Positions 34,357 through 41,678 of a DNA stretch of 50,466 bases are shown here, piece by piece. The stretch lies in NCBI GenBank assembly GCA_964640945.1, contig CAZXIV010000007.1:1-50466 (forward strand). The letters are read 5' to 3'. Within the stretch, counting starts at the first letter, position 1. Each line of letters opens with the position of its first letter. The translations under genes and the position numbers were made by a program. Below the pieces are notes generated by a model. It was not told where the DNA came from. It saw nothing but the letters and a program-made list of their open reading frames with translations, and did no database searches. Source of the DNA: JAGOUB01 sp964640945 (GTDB lineage: Bacteria > Patescibacteriota > Gracilibacteria > Peribacterales > Peribacteraceae).

Positions 34357-34866
34357 ATGTTGGATCTCGCGCCCTTCGGTGCGGCCGATAAGGCCGAGGT
34401 ACTCGGCGCCGTCGCCGCGTTCGCGGCTCAGGAAGGATTCACCGTCATCGCCAAAGACGAGACCCGCCCCTGGGGCGGGTTCTTCGTCATCGCTGAGACC
34501 CAGGCGCCGGCCTTCGCGGCGCGCTTCTTCGCCGGTGTATCTCCAGGCGAGGGCAAGCTGAGCCCGAAGTTGCTGGTGGTGGCCCCGGGCAAGCGTCTCT
34601 CTTGGCAGTATCACCACCGTCGGGCCGAGCTTTGGCGCGCAGTCGCCGGCGATCCGGCGCTGGCCTCAAGCGCGACCGACGCGCCGGGCGAGGTACAACC
34701 GCTGCCCGAGAGCGTGGTGCGTTTGGCCCAGGGTGAACGCCACCGTCTTATAGGAGGGGAGGGCTGGGGCCTGGTGGCCGAGATCTGGCAGCACACCGAC
34801 CCGACCATGCCTAGCGACGAGAGTGATATCGTCCGTCTTCAAGACGACTTTGGGCGGAAGTCTTGA
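34357..34866 (+). CDS. Cupin protein, mannose-6-phosphate-isomerase (type II)-like
   Basis: A 169-residue single-domain cupin. Marks of the sugar-phosphate-isomerase group: the RPWGGFFVI segment near residue 35, SPKLLVVAPGKRLSWQYHHRRAE with the metal-binding histidines near residue 85, RLAQGERHRL, and the C-terminal WQHTDP...SDESDIVRLQDDFGR that ends type II phosphomannose isomerases. It may supply mannose phosphate or another sugar phosphate for the glycan genes, but isomerase activity in the short stand-alone forms is not certain. It is co-transcribed with ndk. Confidence 0.75.
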   Translation: MLDLAPFGAADKAEVLGAVAAFAAQEGFTVIAKDETRPWGGFFVIAETQAPAFAARFFAGVSPGEGKLSPKLLVVAPGKRLSWQYHHRRAELWRAVAGDPALASSATDAPGEVQPLPESVVRLAQGERHRLIGGEGWGLVAEIWQHTDPTMPSDESDIVRLQDDFGRKS

Positions 34867-34954
34867 GGGTGTTCCATGGTCCTATAGAACCGATTACCGC
34901 TCTAGCGTCTCAGTAAAACTTCTCAACAGCTCACATCAAAAGTCTTCGATCTCA

Positions 34955-34983
34955 TCGACATTTTCAGGTCCGTATCTTATGGT
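34955..34983 (+). promoter_or_regulatory. Promoter of the Panacea gene (TCGACA - 17 bases - TATGGT)
   Basis: TCGACA (34955-34960), a 17-base spacer and TATGGT (34978-34983), then exactly 6 bases to the ATG at 34990. The -35 differs from consensus at one base. The ATG is placed at the expected transcription start. Confidence 0.65.
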
Positions 34984-34989
34984 TTGAGC

Positions 34990-35502
34990 ATGACTCCCAC
35001 CGCTATTCAGCAAGTGAGCACGCCTCAAAAGGCGATCGATGTGGCTCACTGCTTTATCCAGATCGCAAACTCTAAGGTGATCGGAGAGGACGAGTCCGGT
35101 CAGCCTGTGACAGAAGGTATTACCAATCTAAAGCTCCAGAAGATGCTCTATTTCGCCCAGGCGACACACCTGGCGTTATTCGATCAGCCGCTCTTTGGGG
35201 AGGAGATTCAGGCCTGGTCCTTAGGTCCGGTGGTGCCGGCCGTGTACCACGCTTTCAAGGACGGACAGAATGAGCTCATTGATCCCAGTCTTGGGAGCTG
35301 CGATAACCCGGAGGTGGAGAAGTTCTTGCAGGTGGTATGGGATCTGTTTGGTAAATACTCCGCCTCTGAGCTGGTGAACATGACACATAAGCACGCCCCT
35401 TGGGTTTCTGTCTATCAGAAGGGAGTACCGGACATCGTGATTCCCCAAGATAGCATCCGGAAGTACTACAAGGAGAGTTTCAACTCTCCTGTGCATGCCT
35501 GA
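34990..35502 (+). CDS. Panacea (DUF4065/SocA-like) domain protein, putative antitoxin
   Basis: A 170-residue protein. Two hallmark blocks of the Panacea domain are clear: ITNLKLQKMLYFAQATHL at residues 44-61 and EEIQAWSLGPVVPAVYHAFK at 71-90. In known systems this domain is a versatile antitoxin paired with unrelated small toxins, many of which are membrane-active; SocA, a proteolytic adaptor, is also a member. Here the next gene overlaps by 8 bases and encodes a small membrane protein, which fits the toxin-antitoxin layout. The ATG at 34990 is preferred to TTG 34984, which lies at the expected start-site gap of the promoter. Confidence 0.85.
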   Translation: MTPTAIQQVSTPQKAIDVAHCFIQIANSKVIGEDESGQPVTEGITNLKLQKMLYFAQATHLALFDQPLFGEEIQAWSLGPVVPAVYHAFKDGQNELIDPSLGSCDNPEVEKFLQVVWDLFGKYSASELVNMTHKHAPWVSVYQKGVPDIVIPQDSIRKYYKESFNSPVHA

Positions 35503-35839
35503 TGTTCAGCACATCCGCCGGTTTTTAGAGCGAGAAGAGTCTCAGTCGGACGGTCTCATTTATAGTGATCCTTCGCTCGTGAAGCACCGAGAAAGGATGA
35601 TTCGAGCAATTGGACGTAGTCTTGGTGTGATTGATGCGGCGGCGGTCTGTACGCGGTGGATACAGGGGGCAGTATTCACCGCCCTGGTTTCGGCTGTCAT
35701 CGCTTTTTGGTTCATACCCGACATCTACATGTTCGCTGGGGGCATGGCGGCGATGGGCGGACTCACCATGATCTGGATACGCATTCGTCGGTATTGGCCC
35801 TGGAGATTGATCACGACGAAAAGTGATTCTCTTTTATGA
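35495..35839 (+). CDS. Small membrane protein, putative toxin partner of the Panacea protein
   Basis: A 114-residue protein with no recognised family. A charged 45-residue N-terminus is followed by two hydrophobic segments (about residues 57-75 and 79-95) and a short basic tail. The start overlaps the stop of the Panacea gene by 8 bases, in a different frame, which implies coupled translation. Small membrane proteins are a recurrent toxin class beside Panacea antitoxins, so the role is inferred from position and topology only. The 3' end overlaps the convergent Fe-S fusion gene by 6 bases. Confidence 0.6.
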   Translation: MPDVQHIRRFLEREESQSDGLIYSDPSLVKHRERMIRAIGRSLGVIDAAAVCTRWIQGAVFTALVSAVIAFWFIPDIYMFAGGMAAMGGLTMIWIRIRRYWPWRLITTKSDSLL

Positions 35840-36430
35840 CCGGTCGGCGCACGAGCAGCGGCCGCCGTTGCAGCCGCAGGTCGGCGTGGCCAGCGCTTCG
35901 GGTAGGTCGAGCTTAAAGCGTCCGTCGCGGCAATCGATGGTGGCCCCGCCGATCCGCTCCAGCGTCTCCGGGAGCGCAGCCACCGTCACTGCCGGCACCT
36001 CGCGGTGCGTGAAGATTTTGGCCCCCAGCGGGGTTTTTTCGGCGAATTCCAAGCAGAAGCTGCCGCTCTCATCTACGCCCACGACGAGGATTTGGCCCGC
36101 CTTGCCTTCACCGGCCATCACCTCATTGAGCGCTTTTGCGGCTGCGAGGGTGAGTATGAGTGTCTGTGGGCGCGGGGGGCGATTGGCGTGCAGGGTGTTG
36201 AGCTCTGTCACCAGGGCGGCTACTTCCTCTTCGCCGAAGCCGTGGCTGGCGCAGCCGTCGGCCAGTGTTTCGCGGTCGTTTTGGGAACAGCTAAAACAAT
36301 GGAGCCCGTACTCGCCGAGCAGCGGACCGGCTTCGGGCAGCACGCCAATGATCTCCGAAACAAACATGCCGGCGCTGATGGGGGTGGTTGTTCCGGGGTG
36401 CTTTACTGGCTGTTTTTTCGCGGCAGGCAT
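35834..36430 (-). CDS. DUF1858 - A-type Fe-S carrier (HesB/IscA-like) fusion protein
   Basis: A 198-residue two-domain protein. Residues about 18-82 are a DUF1858 domain with the redox pair C45-x-x-C48 in GLHCFSC (also seen at the N-terminus of ScdA/Ric-type Fe-S repair proteins). Residues about 90-190 resemble an A-type Fe-S carrier: ILTLAAAKALNEVM, PETLERIGGATIDC, and the C-terminal TPTCGC motif (C185, C187), here extended with C192 and C194. The first canonical cysteine (GGCSG in IscA) is missing; C126 lies nearby. With SufS and SufU in the same window, a role in cluster delivery is likely. Start 6 bases after a TAGAAT box. Confidence 0.78.
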   Translation of the reverse strand: MPAAKKQPVKHPGTTTPISAGMFVSEIIGVLPEAGPLLGEYGLHCFSCSQNDRETLADGCASHGFGEEEVAALVTELNTLHANRPPRPQTLILTLAAAKALNEVMAGEGKAGQILVVGVDESGSFCLEFAEKTPLGAKIFTHREVPAVTVAALPETLERIGGATIDCRDGRFKLDLPEALATPTCGCNGGRCSCADRS

Positions 36431-36436
36431 ATCCTC

Positions 36437-36442
36437 ATTCTA
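36437..36442 (-). promoter_or_regulatory. -10 box TAGAAT, 6 bases before the DUF1858 fusion start
   Basis: Minus-strand TAGAAT is followed by exactly 6 bases and then the ATG at 36430. The divergent S41 protease gene has only a poor TACCAG candidate 8 bases before ATG 36455. Confidence 0.55.
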
Positions 36443-36454
36443 CCAGTCTCCGCT

Positions 36455-37714
36455 ATGAACATCGCCAAGCATCCGGTCGCTTTTGTCGCCATCATCGCCC
36501 TCGCCTTGCTCCTCGGTTGGCAGATCGGGCGCGGTTCGACGCCGCCCACCCCGGGCGGCCAATGGATGGCGGGCGATTCGTCGCGATCGGGCGCTGAGGC
36601 CCTGGCGGAGTCGGTCGATCTGTCGCTTTTTTGGACAGCCTGGGAGACTCTCGCCGGTACGTACATCGAGCCCGATAAGCTCCAGGTGCAGCCGCTGGTC
36701 TACGGTGCCATCGCTGGCCTCGTGGATAGCTTGAAGGACCCCTACACCGTCTTCATGACTCCGGAACAGAATGTCGATTTCCGCAGCACCCTCGTCGGCC
36801 AGTTGCAGGGCATTGGCGCCGAGCTTGACCTAGCGGACGGCCAGATCGTGGTGGTGGCGCCGCTGCGTGGCTCGCCGGCGGAGAAGGCCGGTTTGCTCCC
36901 CGAAGATGTCATTACGGCCGTGGATGGCAAGACCGTCGAAGGGATGACACTCAGTGAAGTAGTGCACGCCATTCGTGGCCCCAAGGGGACGACCGTCACG
37001 CTCATGATCCAACGTGGCGTCCTCAGCGAGGCCTCGCCCCTGCCGATCGTGCGTGGCGATATCCATATTCCCAGCGTCGAATCGGCCGTTCGTTCGACTT
37101 CCGCTGGTCCGGTGGGCGTCATCACCTTAAACCAGTTTGGCGACGCCACCACGCCCGAATTTGCCGACGCCCTCGGCGCACTCCTCTCTCAGAACGTGAT
37201 GGGCCTTGTGATCGATGAGCGGGGGAACGGCGGCGGCTATCTGGAGGGAGCCACCGAGATCGCTGCGTTCTTCTTGCCCGAGGGCAGCTTGGTGGTGAGC
37301 GTGCAGCGGCGCGACGGTGAGCGCGATGAGCACGACACTAAGTCGCCGCCACTCGCACCCGATCTGCCCCTGGTGGTGCTCGTCAATCAAGCGTCGGCGA
37401 GCGCCGCGGAGATCCTGGCGGGCGCTCTCCAAGACCACGGCCGAGCGACGGTGGTGGGTGTGAAGACCTACGGCAAGGGGACCGTTCAGGACGTGATCGA
37501 CCTGAGCGACGGTAGTAGCTTAAAGGTAACGACCGCCCGCTGGCTGACGCCGAAAGGGCGCGATATCGGCACTGATAAGATTGTCCCCGACTTGGTAGTG
37601 GAACGGACGACCGAGGATTTCATTGCCAAGCGCGATCCTCAACTCGATGCCGCCGTCGCAGCGCTCACCAATCTACCGGCCCTCATTGAGCGCGGCGACG
37701 AGATGATCGAGTGA
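36455..37714 (+). CDS. S41 family C-terminal processing peptidase (CtpA-like)
   Basis: A 419-residue serine protease anchored by an N-terminal membrane helix (residues about 8-24) and acting outside the membrane. A PDZ domain spans about residues 112-190 (VGQLQGIGAELDLADGQ to VTLMIQRG). The peptidase domain holds the catalytic dyad S316 in NQASASAAEI and K341 in TYGKGTVQ, 25 residues apart as in Prc. The usual DLRxNPGG loop reads DERGNGGG. Such enzymes trim or degrade envelope proteins. ATG 36455 is where the membrane anchor starts; the frame upstream is antisense to the Fe-S fusion gene. Confidence 0.93.
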   Translation: MNIAKHPVAFVAIIALALLLGWQIGRGSTPPTPGGQWMAGDSSRSGAEALAESVDLSLFWTAWETLAGTYIEPDKLQVQPLVYGAIAGLVDSLKDPYTVFMTPEQNVDFRSTLVGQLQGIGAELDLADGQIVVVAPLRGSPAEKAGLLPEDVITAVDGKTVEGMTLSEVVHAIRGPKGTTVTLMIQRGVLSEASPLPIVRGDIHIPSVESAVRSTSAGPVGVITLNQFGDATTPEFADALGALLSQNVMGLVIDERGNGGGYLEGATEIAAFFLPEGSLVVSVQRRDGERDEHDTKSPPLAPDLPLVVLVNQASASAAEILAGALQDHGRATVVGVKTYGKGTVQDVIDLSDGSSLKVTTARWLTPKGRDIGTDKIVPDLVVERTTEDFIAKRDPQLDAAVAALTNLPALIERGDEMIE

Positions 37715-37739
37715 GACTTCCGCTCGGCGCGCCGACGAC

Positions 37740-37745
37740 TATACT
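37740..37745 (+). promoter_or_regulatory. -10 box TATACT, 7 bases before the RNase H start
   Basis: TATACT is followed by 7 bases and GTG 37753. It lies downstream of every earlier in-frame start, which fixes the GTG as the first codon. Confidence 0.55.
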
Positions 37746-37752
37746 CTCCTTG

Positions 37753-38373
37753 GTGGCCCGCCTCCCTCCCTCCCTCGAGCGGCGACTCGCGCTCCTGTTC
37801 CCGGCTCCGGCCGATCGGGACCGTTTCGTGGCGGAAGCCGTGGAGAGGGCTGTAGAAAACTTGCAGCCGACCAGCGTCAGCGCGGCCGCCGAACACCAGG
37901 AGTCGCCCCCGGCCGTGGGTGGCACCCTGCATCTCTTTACCGACGGCGGCAGCCGCGGCAATCCCGGCCAATCGGCCATCGCTTGTGTGCTCGAGGATCC
38001 GCTGCACGGCTCGATCCTCAAAGAGTACGCCGCCCGCATTGGCATCGAGACAAATAACGTGGCCGAATACCGCGCCCTCATTGAGGGCCTCAAGCTGGCC
38101 GAGCAGTACCACCCCAACCGTCTCATCTGCCACCTCGATTCCGAGCTGGTGGTGCGCCAATTGAACGGCCAGTACCAGGTAAAGGTGCAGAGTCTCAAAG
38201 CCTTTGTCGACGAGATTAAGGGTTTGACGCTGCGCTTCCCCGATATTGTCTTCGTGCACATTCCCCGCGCCGACAACCACCGCGCCGATGCCCTGGTGAA
38301 TCGGGCGTTGGACGAGCTTAAGCAGGCCGCCGTTCCCTCGCGGCCAAATTCCCGGTCGTCTTCCTTTCGTTAA
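37753..38373 (+). CDS. RNase HI-family nuclease with N-terminal extension
   Basis: A 206-residue protein. The RNase H domain covers about residues 57-190 with the four acidic catalytic residues D64 (FTDGGSRGNPG), E105 (NVAEY), D129 (CHLDSE) and D179 (HRADALVN), the pattern of the bacterial/archaeal short RNase HI type. It would cut RNA in RNA-DNA hybrids. The first 55 residues are not part of the domain; they include an LPPSLERRLALLFP segment of unknown use. GTG 37753 is chosen from the -10 box position. Confidence 0.87.
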   Translation: MARLPPSLERRLALLFPAPADRDRFVAEAVERAVENLQPTSVSAAAEHQESPPAVGGTLHLFTDGGSRGNPGQSAIACVLEDPLHGSILKEYAARIGIETNNVAEYRALIEGLKLAEQYHPNRLICHLDSELVVRQLNGQYQVKVQSLKAFVDEIKGLTLRFPDIVFVHIPRADNHRADALVNRALDELKQAAVPSRPNSRSSSFR

Positions 38374-38386
38374 GCAAGATCACTGG

Positions 38387-38392
38387 CACAAT
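38387..38392 (+). promoter_or_regulatory. -10-like box CACAAT, 6 bases before the VanW gene start
   Basis: CACAAT is followed by exactly 6 bases and GTG 38399, itself followed by ATG 38402. The first base differs from TANNNT. Confidence 0.4.
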
Positions 38393-38398
38393 GCCCGG

Positions 38399-39676
38399 GT
38401 GATGCGCCCGGTCGCCATCATCGGCGCGATCTTCCTCTGTCTGTCCGTGGCCCCCCGGGCCGAGGCAGCGTTGACCTATCACGACCGCCACTTCCTTTTT
38501 ACCATCACGCCACCCGCCAGTTGGAAGGGGACAGAGACGCGTCTGACGTACGAGGGTTTCCCCATCGATGTGCCGGCCGGAGTCCTTAGTGGCACTGGCG
38601 CTTTGCCGCCCGGGGTCGGGCGCGAATCGGCCGTCGGCTGGAACCGGACGGCGATCGCTGCGTCCCTCCGCAATCTGATTGCCGCCGAGTACGACCGCGA
38701 GGCCGGCGCGGTGACGATCTCGCGCAATAGTTCCGGTGCCATCCTCTTTGACGGCCTGGGTATGCCTGGTCAGAAAGTGGATATCGAGGCCGCCGTCGAT
38801 CTCACGATCGCTGCCCTCGACAGCGGGGTTGATCGCATTACTCTGCCGCTCATCCACACGCCTCCGACCGTCACGGTCACCGATCCAGACCTGCGCGCGC
38901 AGGGCATTCGGGAGCTTGTCACCATCGGCGAATCGGACTTTCGCAATTCCCCAGTCAACCGCGTGCACAACATCGGCGTGGGCCTGCGCAAATTCAACGG
39001 TCATCTGATTCCGAAGGACACCGTCTTCTCTTTTGTGGGCACGCTGGGGCCGGTAAACGCTGCCACGGGCTACCGCGAGGAGCTGGTCATCCTGGGTGAT
39101 AAAACCATCCCCGATTACGGCGGCGGACTCTGCCAGATTAGCTCCACGGCCTACCGCGGTGCCTGGGAGTACGGCTTTCCCATCACTCAGCGCAAGAATC
39201 ACAGCTACTCGGTGAGCCATTATTTCCCGCAGGGGACCGACGCCACTATTTACCCGCCGAACGTGGATATGAAATTCACCAACGACAGCCCCGGCGCGCT
39301 CCTCATCCAGACGCACCAGCAAGATGAGGAGGCGTACTTCCTCTACTACGGTACCAAGGATGACCGTCAGGCCGAGGTGGTGGGGCCGTTCACTTGGGGC
39401 CGCTCCAATCCACCGCCAGACCGTCTGGAGAAGACGGCCGATTTGGCGCCGGGTGAAATCCGTAAGGTGGGCAAAGCTGTTCCCGGAATCAAGGCGATGT
39501 GGTTCCGCCTCATCAATAAGCCCGCGGCCGACCAAACAATCGAATCGGTGTTCTCGAGTTACGAAGCCCGCCCCAACTACACGCAAATCGGCGTGCTGCC
39601 AGCTGAGTTACTTCCAGTCGCGGGCACCGGCGGTGTGCTCGGCAGTGAGATGCCGACCTGGTTCGGCGGCGATTGA
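38399..39676 (+). CDS. VanW family exported protein
   Basis: A 425-residue secreted protein. A signal peptide covers residues 1 to about 25 with a likely cut after AEA. A region of about 200 residues resembling the peptidoglycan-binding 4 domain that precedes VanW follows. The VanW domain is clear from about residue 205: FSFVGTLGPVNAATGYREE, DYGGGLCQISSTAYRGAWEYGFPITQRKNHSY, and the IYPPNVDMKFTND block. Function of VanW is not settled; it is linked to the cell wall. The 3' end overlaps recO on the other strand by 69 bases, so the last 22 codons are read on both strands. Confidence 0.9.
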   Translation: MMRPVAIIGAIFLCLSVAPRAEAALTYHDRHFLFTITPPASWKGTETRLTYEGFPIDVPAGVLSGTGALPPGVGRESAVGWNRTAIAASLRNLIAAEYDREAGAVTISRNSSGAILFDGLGMPGQKVDIEAAVDLTIAALDSGVDRITLPLIHTPPTVTVTDPDLRAQGIRELVTIGESDFRNSPVNRVHNIGVGLRKFNGHLIPKDTVFSFVGTLGPVNAATGYREELVILGDKTIPDYGGGLCQISSTAYRGAWEYGFPITQRKNHSYSVSHYFPQGTDATIYPPNVDMKFTNDSPGALLIQTHQQDEEAYFLYYGTKDDRQAEVVGPFTWGRSNPPPDRLEKTADLAPGEIRKVGKAVPGIKAMWFRLINKPAADQTIESVFSSYEARPNYTQIGVLPAELLPVAGTGGVLGSEMPTWFGGD

Positions 39677-40300
39677 GAGGCGCACGGCCTGGGCCTTGAG
39701 CGGCCGCGCCAGCAGCGGTTCGATTACGCGTTCGATGAGCGCGCCCAGTTCGCGGAGCGGCCCGGCGGCGGGTGGGTCTTCTTGCTCGTTGCCGGCCAAG
39801 CTTTCAAAGAGCAGCGACTGGCTCTCGAGCGAGAGTCCGTGTAACTCCGCTCCGCCCGGCTCAACCGGCAGGTGGCCGAGCATGTGCAGCAGGCGGGCGG
39901 CAAAAAGTGGTTGGCGCGCGGGCCACTGTCCGCTCGTGACATAGTCCTTAAAGAGTTCAAACAGCCCCGGGAGTGGTGTGTTTTCTTCGGTTAGACGTAA
40001 GACGAGCTCGATTGCCTCGCTCATGGCGCACCAATCGGCGACCGACGGCCGGTCGGCAGCGGGCATAGGCTCGGCCAGGGCGGAGGTGAGGCGCAGGCCC
40101 GCGACCGTTTCGGTGCAGTTGAGGCGGACATGCGCGAGCGCCATTAAGTGGCCGCCCAAGCGGGAGAGGGGCTTGCGCGTGCCGCCGCCGCGCACGGCGA
40201 TGCGGCCGTGGTGGGCGGTGAGAATCACGTACAGCCGGTCGGCCTCGCCCAGGTCGAAGGTGCGCAGGACGATCCCGTCGTCGGCGAACGTCTTCGTCAT
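39608..40300 (-). CDS. recO: DNA repair protein RecO
   Basis: A 230-residue protein of the RecFOR pathway, which loads RecA on gapped DNA. The N-terminal OB-fold begins DDGIVLRTFDLGEADRLYVILTAHHGRI and continues GGGTRKPLSRLGGHLMALAHVRL, the conserved RecO opening. The C-terminal helical domain is less conserved and lacks an obvious zinc-binding cysteine set. ATG 40300 follows the ftsX stop by 4 bases, so the pair is co-transcribed. The C-terminal 22 codons overlap the end of the VanW gene. Confidence 0.88.
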   Translation of the reverse strand: MTKTFADDGIVLRTFDLGEADRLYVILTAHHGRIAVRGGGTRKPLSRLGGHLMALAHVRLNCTETVAGLRLTSALAEPMPAADRPSVADWCAMSEAIELVLRLTEENTPLPGLFELFKDYVTSGQWPARQPLFAARLLHMLGHLPVEPGGAELHGLSLESQSLLFESLAGNEQEDPPAAGPLRELGALIERVIEPLLARPLKAQAVRLSIAAEPGRHLTAEHTAGARDWK

Positions 40301-40304
40301 TGGC

Positions 40305-41279
40305 TCAGGCGTGGGAACGGTGCAGGAAGCCAAAGCTCGTCTGGCTGCTCGTGAGGCCGAAGGCCGTCGCGAAGGCGGCCAGGACCGGTGCGGTCGCGGC
40401 GGCGATGGCGAGCGCTGGCCAGCCCAGTGACAAGAGAGTGGGCAAAAGAGTGGCGCCAACCGACTGCGCGAATTCGCTTTGGATGGCGCTCGGCAGCAGT
40501 GTCGGCAGGGCGTAGGCCAGGCCCGCGAGTGTGCCCACCGCCAGGGCCAGGCCGCCATACAATAAGACCGTCATCTCGGTCCAGAGCGGAATAAAGACAT
40601 CGCTGGGGCCGGCACCGAGTAAGAGCTGCGTCTGGGTATCGGCGCTGCGTTGGAGGATGCGGCGGTGGAGGAGGGAGACAAGCGCAAGTAGGAGGGCGGC
40701 GGCGGTCACGGAGAGGATGACAATGGTGGCCTGGCTGCCGGTTTCGGTAAGGCGCAGCACTTCGGTGAGCTCCGCTTCTTGGCTCGTCGCGCGCGACAGG
40801 AACTCGGGTGCCACCACGCCCTGCCAGCGCGGCTCTTGGAGGAGGCGGAGGAGGTCGGTGTAGACCTCGACCGAGGCGAGCGTGACGGTGATGGTATCGG
40901 GGAAGGGGTTCTTGAGGCCGAAGGTATCGATGAACGACACGACCGACGGGTCGCGCAGGCGGACGGCCTCGTAGGCTTGGGCTTTGGTGGTCAGGTGGGT
41001 AGCGGTGATGCCGGGCAGGTCTTGCAGCGTGCGGAAGAGATCCTGCACTTGCTGGTCCGAGGCCGTGCGCTGCATCTCCAGGTTGAGAGTGGAGTTTGAG
41101 CGCAGAACATCGCCGCTGGCGCGGATGCCGAGGAAAGTCAGCAGCAACAAGCCGAGGAGCACGAGCAAGCTGCCGATGGTGAGCAGGCTACTGACGACGC
41201 GACCCTCACGTGCGAGGGTGCGCAGGCCGCGGTGCACGGCGCGTTGGAACTGGAGGGAGGAAGAGATCCGGCCGCTCAT
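40305..41279 (-). CDS. ftsX: Cell-division permease FtsX
   Basis: A 324-residue membrane protein with FtsX topology: a basic N-terminus, helix 1 at about residues 30-52, an extracellular domain of about 125 residues (including PDTITVTLASVEVY), then helices 2-4 with the LQRSADTQTQLLLGAGPSDVF coupling segment. FtsX works with the ATPase FtsE to activate peptidoglycan hydrolases at the septum. FtsE is normally encoded directly upstream, but here the upstream side is a divergent promoter, so ftsE must be elsewhere or absent. A TAGACT box ends 7 bases before the ATG. Confidence 0.86.
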   Translation of the reverse strand: MSGRISSSLQFQRAVHRGLRTLAREGRVVSSLLTIGSLLVLLGLLLLTFLGIRASGDVLRSNSTLNLEMQRTASDQQVQDLFRTLQDLPGITATHLTTKAQAYEAVRLRDPSVVSFIDTFGLKNPFPDTITVTLASVEVYTDLLRLLQEPRWQGVVAPEFLSRATSQEAELTEVLRLTETGSQATIVILSVTAAALLLALVSLLHRRILQRSADTQTQLLLGAGPSDVFIPLWTEMTVLLYGGLALAVGTLAGLAYALPTLLPSAIQSEFAQSVGATLLPTLLSLGWPALAIAAATAPVLAAFATAFGLTSSQTSFGFLHRSHA

Positions 41280-41286
41280 ATCGGTC

Positions 41287-41341
41287 AGTCTATACCCGCC
41301 GCCCGCCGCCCGCAGCGCGATTGGCCATCAACTGCTATGCT
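41287..41341. promoter_or_regulatory. Divergent -10 boxes, ftsX and the pilin-like gene
   Basis: The minus-strand TAGACT (41287-41292) is 7 bases from the ATG at 41279. The plus-strand TATGCT (41336-41341) is exactly 6 bases from the ATG at 41348. Confidence 0.55.
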
Positions 41342-41347
41342 GGGTCC

Positions 41348-41674
41348 ATGCGATTCATCCGTCCGGTCGTCGCTCTGCTGCTCTCGCTCTTGCCTGTCGT
41401 CGCCCACGCGCAACGCACGCTGACTGTGGAGCTGGGTGCGCGCATGAGTATCGCGGAGGTGGCGAGCAACATCGTGAGCTTCCTGGCCCGCTCGGCCGGC
41501 ATTATCTGCGCCACCCTGGTGATCATCGGAGCACTCTTTATCGTGGTTTCTCGCGGCGAGGACCCCTGGAAGAGCCGTGGTCAGGATCTTGTGATCTACT
41601 CACTCGTTGGTCTAGCGATCATCTTGGGCGCGGCCGGCATTATCCGCGTCATCTACTTTGTTATTTACGGCTGA
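41348..41674 (+). CDS. Small exported membrane protein, TrbC/VirB2 pilin-like topology
   Basis: A 108-residue protein. A signal peptide (residues 1-21, ending AHA) is followed by two hydrophobic segments at about 40-65 and 82-105, joined by a short charged loop (SRGEDPWKSRGQD). This layout and size resemble VirB2/TrbC-type pilin subunits, and similar small genes are common in compact bacterial genomes, but no type IV secretion gene is in the window, so the role is open. ATG 41348 is 6 bases after a TATGCT box. It is followed by a TPR gene 4 bases later. Confidence 0.6.
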   Translation: MRFIRPVVALLLSLLPVVAHAQRTLTVELGARMSIAEVASNIVSFLARSAGIICATLVIIGALFIVVSRGEDPWKSRGQDLVIYSLVGLAIILGAAGIIRVIYFVIYG

Positions 41675-41678
41675 GCCC

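Noticed and set aside
34878..34891. Near-palindrome GGTCCTATAGAACC as an operator for the Panacea gene
   Set aside because: One mismatch per half and about 64 bases upstream of the -35; too weak to claim.
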